Assembly: GCA_001584585.1 (NCBI GenBank)
Contig: LSYV01000167.1
Coordinates: forward strand, 3,712-24,173
DNA length: 20,462 bases
Direction of reading: 5' to 3'
Source: Gonium pectorale
Taxonomy: Eukaryota > Chlorophyta > Chlorophyceae > Chlamydomonadales > Volvocaceae
The position numbers and the translations under genes were made by a program. Numbering within the stretch: the stretch's first letter is position 1; every line of letters starts with the position of its first letter. This document shows positions 9,801-18,326 of this stretch, in pieces. A model generated the notes under the pieces. That model was not told where the DNA came from. It worked only from the letters and a program-made list of their open reading frames with translations, and did not search any database.

Positions 9801-10935
9801 AGCTCCGGCTGCAGGACTATGACGCCGCTCTCTCGTGCTTCTCGACGGCAGCCGACCTGGCCCCCGGCATCGCGGGCTACCGCCTCCGTTCCGCGCAGCT
9901 TCAGTTCCAGGCGCGTGCGTTCATAGGGGCCAGTATGAAGGTTTGGGGGCGCTAGGGAGCCCCTGGCAAGGTTGCGGATGGCACGCAGGCATATGCAGGG
10001 CGTTGGGTGGGCGTTGGCGGCCTGTCACAACGGATTTTGGCGCAAATTGGGCCTCACATCACCTCTGCTTCTGGTATACCCGTACAATATGAGGCCTCTG
10101 TATACATGGGTTGGGAGCGCTTCGTAGCCCTGGACAGTCCGCAGACGGCACTTGACAAGCTGGGGTAGGCTTTCGAATGTCGGTCCCCGGGTTCTGGGCG
10201 GGCGGCACGGGCCTCACAAGGGTCGGGGCGGCTCTGGGCGTGCGATGCCACGCAGCTTGCTTGTTCCCGGTCACCCCGGCCACCCCCGAGTAGTATGACT
10301 GCGCGGGTTGGTTTCTCAATCTCACAAAGAGAATTATTTTGCGGTTGCAGGTGGGCCAGGTGGACACGGCGGTGCGGACCGTCAAGGGCGTGCTCCGCAG
10401 GAACCCCAACTACGCAGGTGGGAGGGGCGTGGGGGGGGGGTCACCTCGGTCCATGGGCTGTGTGGGGTCCGCGTGCGGTGCTCTGCCTTGCGGCTCACAC
10501 ACCAGGGCCAGGGCGGGATGGGTGTGACGTGCGCCGCGCCTTTCCGAGCGATAGACCGATATCCGCTGAGAGACCGTACAACGGGTGTTGAAGCCGCATA
10601 ACTTTGTCCAACGACTCCATGGTGCATATGGAGACATCGCATTCCCCTTCCATAACAACCCTGGGAGAAACGCTGCGGTCGGCCCTTCCTAATCCACATC
10701 GCCGCCGCTGATCCGTCCGTCCGCAGAGGCCCACACCAGCCTGGCGGCGATGCTGTGGAGCCAGGGGCAGCTGGCGGCGGCGGAGGGGCAGCTGGAGGCG
10801 GCGCTGGAGCTGGGCGGCCGGTGGCGCGACCCGGACTGGGTGGCGCTCAACACGCGCTGGCCGCCCGCTCTGGTGGCTGCGCTGCAGCGGCTGGTCGAGA
10901 TCGGCGATGCGCAGCCGGGCCAGCGCGCGGTCTAA
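6867..10935 (+). CDS. Thylakoid-lumen TPR protein (chloroplast lumen common family type)
   Basis: Exons: 6867..7149, 7744..7787, 8245..8322, 8614..8762, 9050..9125, 9791..9910, 10351..10417 and 10727..10935 (TAA). Phases agree and give 341 residues, matching the roughly 330-residue plant family. Residues 1-55 are Arg/Pro/Ser-rich, like a plastid transit peptide. A hydrophobic segment follows (ALVLSVAMLGASWMVPP, residues 59-75), ending in AVQA before Ser80. This is a lumenal targeting signal of Sec type, as there is no twin-Arg. From about residue 98 come consecutive TPR helices: SGEFAKAELIFARLL, VWSNLGNVHMSQGRAKQAY, VPYLNRAIALEQLG, WQEALADCDSAIARDGKEF, AWFNKGNVELRLQDYDAAL and HTSLAAMLWSQGQLAAAEG. 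The end has the family-like RWPPALVAALQRL. TPR repeats bind partner proteins; the exact role of this family is not established. In-frame TAG at 6846 and the first downstream ATG fix the start unless an upstream exon exists. Intron 6 has a GC donor. The family call is strong. Confidence 0.92.
6955..6979 (+). repeat. 10-base tandem repeat inside the transit peptide exon
   Basis: GTCGTCCCCG occurs twice in a row (6955-6964 and 6965-6974), followed by a partial GTCGT. It sits in exon 1 of the TPR gene. The repeat is out of step with codons, so copy-number change would alter frame; the targeting peptide may be locally unstable. Confidence 0.6.
7844..7889 (+). repeat. 26-base direct duplication in intron 2 of the TPR gene
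   Basis: The 20-base sequence GTACCGGTCTGCTCCTGCGG occurs at 7844-7863 and again, identically, at 7870-7889, a period of 26 bases. The 6 bases between the copies are CGCCGC. It lies within intron 2 (7788-8244), so it has no coding effect. It looks like a recent local tandem duplication. Confidence 0.85.
9911..10350 (+). other. GC-AG intron (intron 6 of the TPR gene)
   Basis: The exon before ends ...LRSAQLQFQ with CAG at 9908-9910, followed by GCGCGT instead of a GT donor. The exon after starts VGQVDTAVRT after TTGCAG at 10345-10350. Only this join keeps the frame and the TPR spacing. The nearby GT at 9917-9918 (GTGCGT) would leave one extra base and shift the frame. Confidence 0.75.
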
Positions 10936-12603
10936 GCACGGTCCTCAGCAGCAGGCATAGGCGGGGCCAGGAATCCCCTGCTAACCGTTTCTGGCTTTGA
11001 GCTGGCGTGGCGGCATTTTCCACAACCGCGCGCGGCGGCCTCCAGCGCCGGCGGGGCCATTGCACATCGGCTGGGTTAGGGCAGCGAGGGCCATGACGTG
11101 CTGTGACGTGCTGTGACGGGCGTGCACCGGTAGACCCGGGCAGCCGACTCGCCGCACGTGGCGGACCAGAGTCCGCCGCCAGCGGGCAGTGCCCCAATCT
11201 TCGAGATGCGGTGGCAGCAGCCTGGTATCGCTCAACCGGCCAGTGTACAGTACTCGGCTGTATGGTGTACGGTGTACGGCGCGCCGTGCATTCGCCGGAG
11301 AGCGATCGGACGTGCGTTGGCTGGAGGTTCTTTTGGAGTGGCTGGCTGAGGACTTGGACCGCAGTTTCGGTGCTGTCGTGAACCCATCGGATGGGCCGCG
11401 TGGGGCCACGCCCTGCGGCCCGTTCATCGCGTGCCGTGCATTGCCGTACTCCGAACTGCGGCTGCAGAAGGGCTTGGGGGTGTGACGGGCCTTGCTCCGG
11501 TGTTGACCCGAGTGCGATTCTCGGCTGGTGCAGCCTTATGGCCCTCGGCATGAACTCGTCAGATGGCATGCACCGTACCTCACACCCCAGCAGCGGCTCC
11601 GCGATATGCATCCCTTGCCAAAAACTCATTTCCATTGCTTCGCGCGCGGTCATTGCCTGCAGGTGTTTCGCATCTGAGCATGTCACGCATATCGGCAATC
11701 AAGCGGGTAGACCAAGTAGGTAGAAGCGGGTCCAGGCCATCACCTCTCCTCACGCGTTCGCTCAAAGAGGGGCTAGGTTTAAGGGTCCTGCATTCGTTCG
11801 CTTAATCCGGCTCTTAGCCACCCCTCCACACAGCTCCACAGCGTACGCAGCGCCATGGATGACATTCACAGCCCACGAGCCCAGCGCCTGGCCGCAACCA
11901 CCCCATGGTTGTCATACCAGTACCGTACACGACAAACCGGGCATAATTCCACGACGCTCATTCATGAAATCACGAGACCTCGTGGGCTCTCCTCGAAGAG
12001 GACCCTGGCTGCTGCCCCGCCGCCCGAGGCTCAGTTGCGCAAGCAGGGCCGGGGAGGGCGGGGGGCGGCGGAGGCATGGGCTGACTCGAGGCTCAATGCA
12101 GGGACCCATAGGGGTATTGATATCGGCAAGGTGCCCGCAGCCCGCGCCCAGCCCCACTTCAGCACCATACTGCAGCCGGTCCGGTTCCCAACGGCGCTGT
12201 CCCGCAAGGCGCTATACAGACTCTTCACATCGCGGGCTACCTCATTTTCTATCGCTTATCCGTGCCACCGCGGCGCAAGATGACATACGTCATCCTTCAT
12301 GGGTACAGGGTGGCCGTGCCGGTGCACCGGTGGTCCCCGCATCGGACGTCCGGGTACAAGGCGCAGAGGAGGCGGGGAGGGCCTGACGCGGTGACGCCTC
12401 CTGCCATTTGGTGGGTTTGCTTGTTGGCGGCGCTCCTCCGTCCAGCAGCACCCCACATACAGCACCATACGTGCCATCCCGCATTGCGGCCCTTCTGCCC
12501 TTGTCCCGCCTCAGCCGCCAGAGCGCGCCTACACGCCCCTTGAGTGCGCTTGCGCAGCGCAACAGCCGGCGGCAGTGACTGCAACGCGCCGCTACGAGCC
12601 TGA
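10936..12603. other. Convergent 3' intergenic region between the TPR and TAM41 genes
   Basis: The TPR gene (plus) and the TAM41 gene (minus) both end into this 1.67 kb stretch, which presumably holds both 3' untranslated regions. Neither TGTAA nor its complement TTACA was seen, so the polyadenylation signals would have to be variants. A 10-base unit TGACGTGCTG is repeated 2.5 times at 11094-11118. One plus-strand frame at 11309-11485 has coding-like third-position bias and is listed separately. No other gene is supported. Confidence 0.45.
11309..11485 (+). other. Coding-like open frame of unknown meaning
   Basis: The plus frame begins DVRWLEVLLEWLAEDLDRSF, continues GAVVNPSDGP, and stops at TGA 11483-11485. 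About three quarters of its third positions are C/G, above what the surrounding non-coding sequence suggests. The start is rich in Trp, Leu, Glu and Asp and would form an amphipathic helix. There is no recognised family and no clear upstream exon. It may be chance, an exon of a small gene, or a relic inside the 3' untranslated region of the TPR gene. Confidence 0.15.
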
Positions 12604-15600
12604 CTAGGCGCCCTGCTTGGGCGGCGGCGAAGTGCGCGCGGCCAGCAGCGGCCGCAGCGCCTTGGCCACCTTGGCGCCCACGTACTGGACCGCCTTGCCG
12701 CCGCCCGCCGCCAGCAGGCCCGCAGCCGCCTGGTACCTGCGCCAAGGGAGCGGTCAAGGGGCGAGAGGGGGGGCGGGCTTGGGTCACTGTGTGTGTGAGG
12801 GGGAAGGCACGGGCCGCGCGTTCCGGGCACCACCGCTCGCGGGGTGGAGCCCGTCTTCCGGGCTAAGGGAGAGGCCCACAGTGGGCGCCGAACTCCGCGA
12901 GACGCCGGTCTCCCACCTCCTCGTGCCTAGCCACCTCCCGGCAGTTAGGGAGCACTTGTGGAGGGGGGGTTGCGATTGGCGCAAGCCCCGAGTTGGGGTC
13001 ATGGTGCCGACCTAGTCTGTGCGTTTTAGGCCGTTAGGCGTCCCGTGGCAGCCATAGGAGCGCTCCTTGCAAACTGGCGATCCGAGCTCTCTACTCCCCC
13101 CACCCCATACAGCTCCGCCTTCCTACATCCGCAAGGCACCCGAATGTGTGCTCTTTTCCGTGCGCTCGGGTCTCGTCCCCTGCCGTACGGTGCTCACATG
13201 CTGGATCGCCGGACGATTGCGGCGAGGCTGTTTGCCGCGAGCCGCTGCGCATGCCCTGTTCGCACCGCCGCCGCCACCACCTCGGCCTGGGTGGGCTCGC
13301 CCGCCGCCAGGTGCTCGGGCGGCACGTGGTAGCCCAGCCTGGGTGGGGGTGAGGTGTTACGGATAAAAAAGCAAAGTGATGGAAGGCGTTGTCACTAAAG
13401 AGGCCTGAGGCGCATGCCATCCCGTACCGACGAGGCGAGGTAACGGAAAGACAATTCCCAGCGTCCCTGGGGCGTGAGGGGGGTGGGGCGCATGGGCAGG
13501 TGGGCGGGCAGGTGCGGATGCAAGGACAAATACTGCTGGCGCAAACGGGGCCACTAAACATTTGTAGATTGAGGCAGGGTGGCGCGTGGTAGCCCGGCCC
13601 GGGGAGTGCAGGGGACTGGGCGCGCGGGTGGGCGGGTGGGTAGATGGGCGAACGCTGTGCGAAAACACACTGCTGGCACAACCGGGGCTGCCTGATTCCT
13701 CCACCATGTGTGCTCGTCACACACGCGGGAGGATGCATGAATGTGGTGGGCCAGCGTGGGGAGGCGGCGAGGGGTTTCGCACGGAGTCGGGTTAGCAGGA
13801 TGGGCAAACACACCGCATGATCGCGCAAACGAGCCGCCAAGCACTTGCGGGTGGTGGTGGGGTGCTGGCCGTGGCCCCCCCAGCATGCCGCTCCTAACCC
13901 TCTTGGCCCCGCCCATCCCCTCTGGTCCCTGTGAGGACACGGCTCATGGACCTGCGGCACGCACACCCCCCGAGGGAGCCCCCCAAGGAAGCCCTCAAAA
14001 CTTCGTCACTGCGTGGCGGCCTTTGGAGCCTCCCCCGAGTGCCGCCCTCATCAGCGTCCCGCATCCTCACCTGGCCGCCATCTCGTGCAGTAACCCAGTG
14101 GGCAGCAACCGCAGCGCGCCCTCCTGGGCTGCCGGGTCTTTGGGCTGCCGCCAGAGCGCCCCGCCGCGCTCGTGGCTGGTCCGCTGGCCGGTGGGCTCCA
14201 CCCCGAGGGCCGAGTAGCGCCCGGACTGCGGGAGACGAGTCCGGGATAAGATGGGACAAGAGCCGGGGGCAAGAGGGGAACCCGTCAGAATCCCGGAGCG
14301 GCTTCGGGGACATGAGGGCTTGTCCCTCATCCCAGCCAAGCCAGACGACACACGGTGGGTGGAATGGCGTCGCACCGCGGTGGGTGCCAGGGCAAGCGGC
14401 ATGCGCCGCGCGGCCCACGGGCCGCTGTTGTTGTACCGCACGCGCACAACCCTTCGGGGTGCGCCGGGTGAACCCCTCCCGCCCACCTCTGCCAGCAGCG
14501 GCAGGTACATGGCCGCCAGCTGCTCCCAGCTGCCCGCCACAATGCGAGACACCTGCGCATCAAGATACACGAAAGGGGAGCTTGAGACCATGTGTTTGGT
14601 GAGAGCGCCCCGGCGTTCAGCAGCCACGCGATGTGTGTGCATGTATGTGTGTGTGTGTTTGTGGGGCGGGCGAGGAGGACGCAACGGCCCCACGTGGAAA
14701 ACTCGGAGGAACGGCTACAACGCGACAGGGGGTAGTTAGAAGTTAGGGAGTAGTGTGAAGCAAGCCAGGACGCGGCGCTGCCTATTGGAGCATTCGGAGG
14801 AACGGGGGGAAAGGGGAAAGGGGTACCTTGTGGGGGTCCTCGGCGCCCACCGCCAGCCGCACGTCACCACGGTAGCTCAGCCCCACCACCATCCGGAGCA
14901 GCTCCTGCGGCAGCGGCCAGCGGCGACAGAGGGCGGCAAACCGGCTTTCCGTCGAACGACGGAGCCCGCACTGCGCAGCATTCCAGCGCTTCCCACGCAC
15001 GGTCGTGCTGCTGTCCTAAGGGGAGGCCTGTCACACGGCAACGAGGATAACCAACGAGGCCGCTCACTCCAAAGCTCCTTTCGCCGGTGTAAGCCCCATC
15101 CCCGCTGACTGCCGGGCTTGGCTCCGCCCCCCCCACCGGCGTACTTCGCCGGGCCATCATGTTTGCACCCCCTCACCATCCTCCGCCCGACTCCCACACC
15201 TCTTCTGTGAACGTGGGCGGCAGCAGCACCAGCGCCGCCGCCAGCGCGTGGTGCAGGTTGGCGTGCAGCGCCTCCGCCAGCGGGCCGCCGGGCGGCGGGT
15301 GGGGCGTCAGGGCGGTGACGGGCTTGTGCAGGCGGCCGGCGATGTAGAGGTGGGCCCAGGTGGCGCAGTCGTGCTGAAGGGTGGCCGACTCGATGACCCC
15401 GTACTTGATAGTCGTCTGGAAGGGATAAAGAGGGGCAGGGTAACGGATGGATCATGCTGGAGTCATCAGGCTGGCTGTGGGACACAACTGAAAGCGCCGC
15501 TGCAGGGGCAGGGCCAGGGCACAGTGCTTGCATTGGCGGTGACTTGTGCAGAAGGTGACGGCCCTCTGCACCCGGCCTCATCGAACCACGTGGCCTCGAA

Positions 15601-16707
15601 GCTCGCACGCCATTCGGTGCTTGGCGGTGGTCGACCAAGGGAAATGGCCCCTCCCATTCTCCCCGCCGTACGGTCAGTACGGCAATTCCCCCAACCGCCG
15701 CACCTCACCTGGGGGTCAAGCGGTACGAGCGTGTTGAAGTGGACGCCCACGCCCACCGCCTCCGCAATGCCGCAGACCTACACATACATACACATGCGGC
15801 GCTGCGGTACGACGCTCGAACAACGACCAACCAACAACGGCATCGGTGTCGGCTGCGAAAGCCGCTGGCATAGCCACAGACCGCACGAACAGCAAGCCGC
15901 CGGTACATGAACGAGCAGCAGCGCTTGTCGTGCACGGCGGCGGCGGACACGCGCCCCGCTAATCCACTCCTGTTCAAAATCAAGGCCCTGACCTACCGTG
16001 TTTGCGCCCAGGCTGCCCACCCAGGAGTAGTGGCCGGGGTTGCGCTGCAAGTTCTGCGGGCGGTGGGACCGGTCGGGCGCGGCCGGGAGCAGCGTGGAGC
16101 AGCAGAGAGGGGTGTGGGAGCGGAGGAACGGAACTAGATGGCGGGAGCCTTTGGTGCTGCAGGCTGTCTGGGACAGTGAGGCTTGCGACCTTACCGTACC
16201 GAGCAGGGCCGGGATGAGGGCATGGAGTTGCAACGGGGTTATCAGGAGGGTTGAGCGAGGCTTGGTTGCAGTGCTGTGCTACCCGTCGTGCTCAAGCAGC
16301 GACAAAGTGATAGCTGACGGTGTGTTCTCGGGAACTTTTACATTGCCCAGACCAATTCCCCGCCCATGGGACCTCACAAAGAGCGAACCCACCTGTTGGT
16401 GCCATTGATGTGCATCCGGGACCGCGAAGATAAAGTCCAGCACGGGGCCGCGAGCAGCACCGGCTCTTGAACTGTTCGAGTTTGCCGGGCTTGCTCTCGT
16501 TGATTCACCTCGGTCAGCGACTACGGCATCGACGCCGGATGCTGCAGCGCCGGCGCGAGCTCCTGCTGTTTCCGTTTCATATAGTCCGGGCTGGTGATGA
16601 ACTCCACTGCCGTAAGCAAAAGCGAAAGCTACTGGAGGAAAATGCTGCAAGACGGAGGCAAGACGCGGCAGCACGGCTGCGCTTTGTGAGGGCTGCAGCG
16701 ATGCCAT
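12604..16707 (-). CDS. TAM41: TAM41, mitochondrial phosphatidate cytidylyltransferase (CDP-diacylglycerol synthase)
   Basis: Exons on the minus strand: 16707..16393, 16053..15997, 15777..15709, 15415..15200, 14904..14827, 14552..14487, 14225..14071, 13338..13198 and 12736..12604 (TAG). All introns are GT-AG, phases agree and the product is 409 residues. TAM41 makes CDP-diacylglycerol from phosphatidic acid and CTP on the matrix side of the inner membrane, the first committed step towards cardiolipin. The nucleotidyltransferase motif FAFAYGSGVHHQPG is at residues 28-41 and the acidic strand LDFIFAVPDAHQWH at 90-103. Further family blocks are NPGHYSWVGSLG, VGVHFNTLVPL, IKYGVIESATL, WAHLYIAGRLHKPV, VLLPPTFTEEEL, VGLSYRGDVRLAVGAEDPHK and a C-terminal ANSLAAIVRRSSMYQ. 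The first ATG is chosen because an in-frame TAA lies just upstream. Residues 42-88 form an Ala/Ser/Gly-rich insert. No strong mitochondrial presequence is visible. Function by homology is very secure. Confidence 0.95.
14632..14661 (+). repeat. TG-rich microsatellite in a TAM41 intron
   Basis: An imperfect (TG)n run with ATG and TTG interruptions lies in the intron between the fifth and sixth TAM41 exons. It is a simple repeat with no coding role, and is likely to vary in length between strains. Confidence 0.7.
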
Positions 16708-16963
16708 CTGGGCTTATGGAGGACAGGGCTAGAGTGGGGCAAGATGGAGGATCCCTGGGCGACAGGTAGTTGCGACACGGCTGCAACACCCCGTCATCTG
16801 AGACTAGCGGTTGGAAAGGAGACAGTGCATGGCGACGTAGCCACACTTTAGCCTATAGTTCAGCGCTGGATCGAGATGAACGGACAGGTGAGAAGGCCAT
16901 CGGGTCTGGTCCCTCCTGGTCCGTCAGTACGATGTGCGTGCTGCCGTACGTGCGCCGCCCAAG
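16708..16963. other. Upstream region of the TAM41 gene
   Basis: This stretch should hold the TAM41 promoter and leader on the minus strand. It would also hold the 3' untranslated region of the candidate small gene ending at 16964, if that gene is real. No TATA box or TTACA signal was recognised. Confidence 0.3.
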
Positions 16964-17434
16964 CTATGCGTTCGCGCCATCAAAGGCATCGATTTTGACG
17001 TGCTGTGGACAGCTGACACTCACTCACTCACTCATCACGGCACACAATTGCGGGTGTCGGGTGTAAGGGGTACGGTGTGAGGCAGGGCAAGCGGGGGCCC
17101 TGAATCATTACGGCGCCAGTGTTGGTGGCTCAGGTGGCTAGGGGCGGCTGGGCAGGACCAGCCTCGCCCCACCTCCCAGTCACTTCCACCACGTGAGACC
17201 TTCGCGAGGGCATCATGTGGGGAACCTGAGGCAACCCTGTCAACAGCTCGCAGCGATTGCGACGTGTGCGGTGCTCGGAACATAACACACACCGTAACGT
17301 ACAGGCAGCAAAGCGAAGGGCACACACACACACCGCTAACGCACGTCAACGGCGAAGGCCCGGGGGTCGGCCACACACTGCCGGCGGTCCCTCTCGCCGT
17401 GCAGCTCGTACATCTCCTGGAACTCGCTCACCGC
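16964..17434 (-). CDS. Unrecognised small-exon gene candidate between TAM41 and the TLDc gene
   Basis: The key segment is about 17434..17345 on the minus strand. Its frame reads SEFQEMYELHGERDRRQCV and then ADPRAFAVD, with about 93% C/G at third positions, ending at a GTGCGT donor. The next exon starts after GCCTCAG at 17225 and reads VPHMMPSRRSHVVE, with possible donors at 17184 (GTGACT) or 17173 (GTGGGG). A third exon, 17002..16964, follows a TCCACAG acceptor and reads HVKIDAFDGANA then TAG. Phases agree if the 17184 donor is used. The 5' end is not resolved: sequence above 17434 contains a run of ten G on the coding strand and no good polypyrimidine tract. The frame stays open upstream to near 17500 with a Cys/Gly-rich reading. 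No family was recognised; it may be the 3' end of a longer gene or a relic. Confidence 0.33.
17022..17035 (+). repeat. Short ACTC tetranucleotide repeat
   Basis: An ACTC unit is repeated about three and a half times, just upstream of the 17002 exon boundary on the minus strand. It is a simple repeat, and lies in the intron of the candidate gene if that model holds. Confidence 0.6.
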
Positions 17435-18326
17435 TCCGCAGCATCCCCCCCCCCGTGACACATAAACCCCAGTGGTGCACCGCCCGCAACAGCACTAGAC
17501 AGCCACGTCCTCTGTCCCAATGCAATGCAACTATTGATGCATAGCATGCATGCAGGAGCCTCGAACGACCGCACGCTTGCCGTACAACTACAGGTGAACT
17601 CCGTCCGCAGCTGCGGTCTGCGGGGCGTCAACACGGGCCGCGGCAACAGCGAGCCGCCCTATCTGCAGTTCGCCCTACGTACAGCCATGCTTGTACAGCA
17701 AGCTTGGCGCGTACGGACCAGGAAAGGGAAAAGAAGGGAGGGGAAGGCGCCGACAAACAACATGGTGTGTTGAGCGTGAGACGAGAGCGCGGTACGGAGC
17801 CGTCGCCGCTCTGCTTCATCCGCGCTGAACCGAGTCCGGAGTCCCGAGCCCGGAGCTGGCCGGTCCACCCTCCATTCGCATTCGGCCGCCCACATCAGCA
17901 GGCATGTCGCAACAGGAGGCCGCACCGAGCGCCCCTCTCCGGCTGCGGCGCCGCTCACCCCACTACGCTCCACGAAACGCCTCTTCCCCCCCAATCCTCA
18001 TCAGTGCCCTACCCGCACAGCCCCTCTCGCGCTGGCCTCAGCTCCCTCTTCCGGGGCTCCCAGGGCCGGGAGGTAAGGCAGTACTCTTCGCCCCCTTCGC
18101 CTTCTGGGGTTGGGACCCGGCCTTGCAGCCCTGGCCTCCTCTTGGGGCCCCGCCACCGGGTCGCTCTCTCTTTGTACCGCACTGCGCAACACCACCCCTC
18201 AACCCACCCGCTAACTCACGTCATCAGTCCCATACACACTCTTTTGTGATGCCCATTTGGTGCCCGAGACGCGCCGGCCGGCGGCCGCCCCGCCCCGGCC
18301 CCGCCCCCGCTCCACCCGCCCTGCCG
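17435..18326. other. Gap between the unknown small-exon gene and the TLDc gene
   Basis: This presumably includes the 3' untranslated region of the TLDc gene (minus strand). No TTACA signal was seen. A run of ten C lies at 17445-17454, and GCATGCATGC-type repeats lie near 17544. One plus-strand segment with strong coding bias (17594-17678) is listed separately. A long open plus frame across 17904-18662 overlaps the confident last TLDc exon on the other strand and is treated as a shadow. Confidence 0.35.
17594..17678 (+). other. Plus-strand segment with exon-like composition
   Basis: After ACTACAG the plus frame reads VNSVRSCGLRGVNTGRGN then SEPPYLQFAL. About 93% of third positions are C/G. 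It ends at a possible GTACAG donor. No neighbouring plus-strand exon was found and no family was recognised. The opposite strand is also open (LQIGRLAVAAARVD...) but with weaker bias. It could be an isolated exon of an unmodelled gene or a gene fragment. Confidence 0.2.

Noticed and set aside
10847..11698. 283-codon open frame on the minus strand
   Set aside because: It overlaps the confident last TPR exon in antisense and has weak third-position bias.
13091..13966. 291-codon open frame on the minus strand
   Set aside because: It spans TAM41 exon 8 in a different frame plus its long intron; the correct frame is fixed by the TAM41 C-terminal block.
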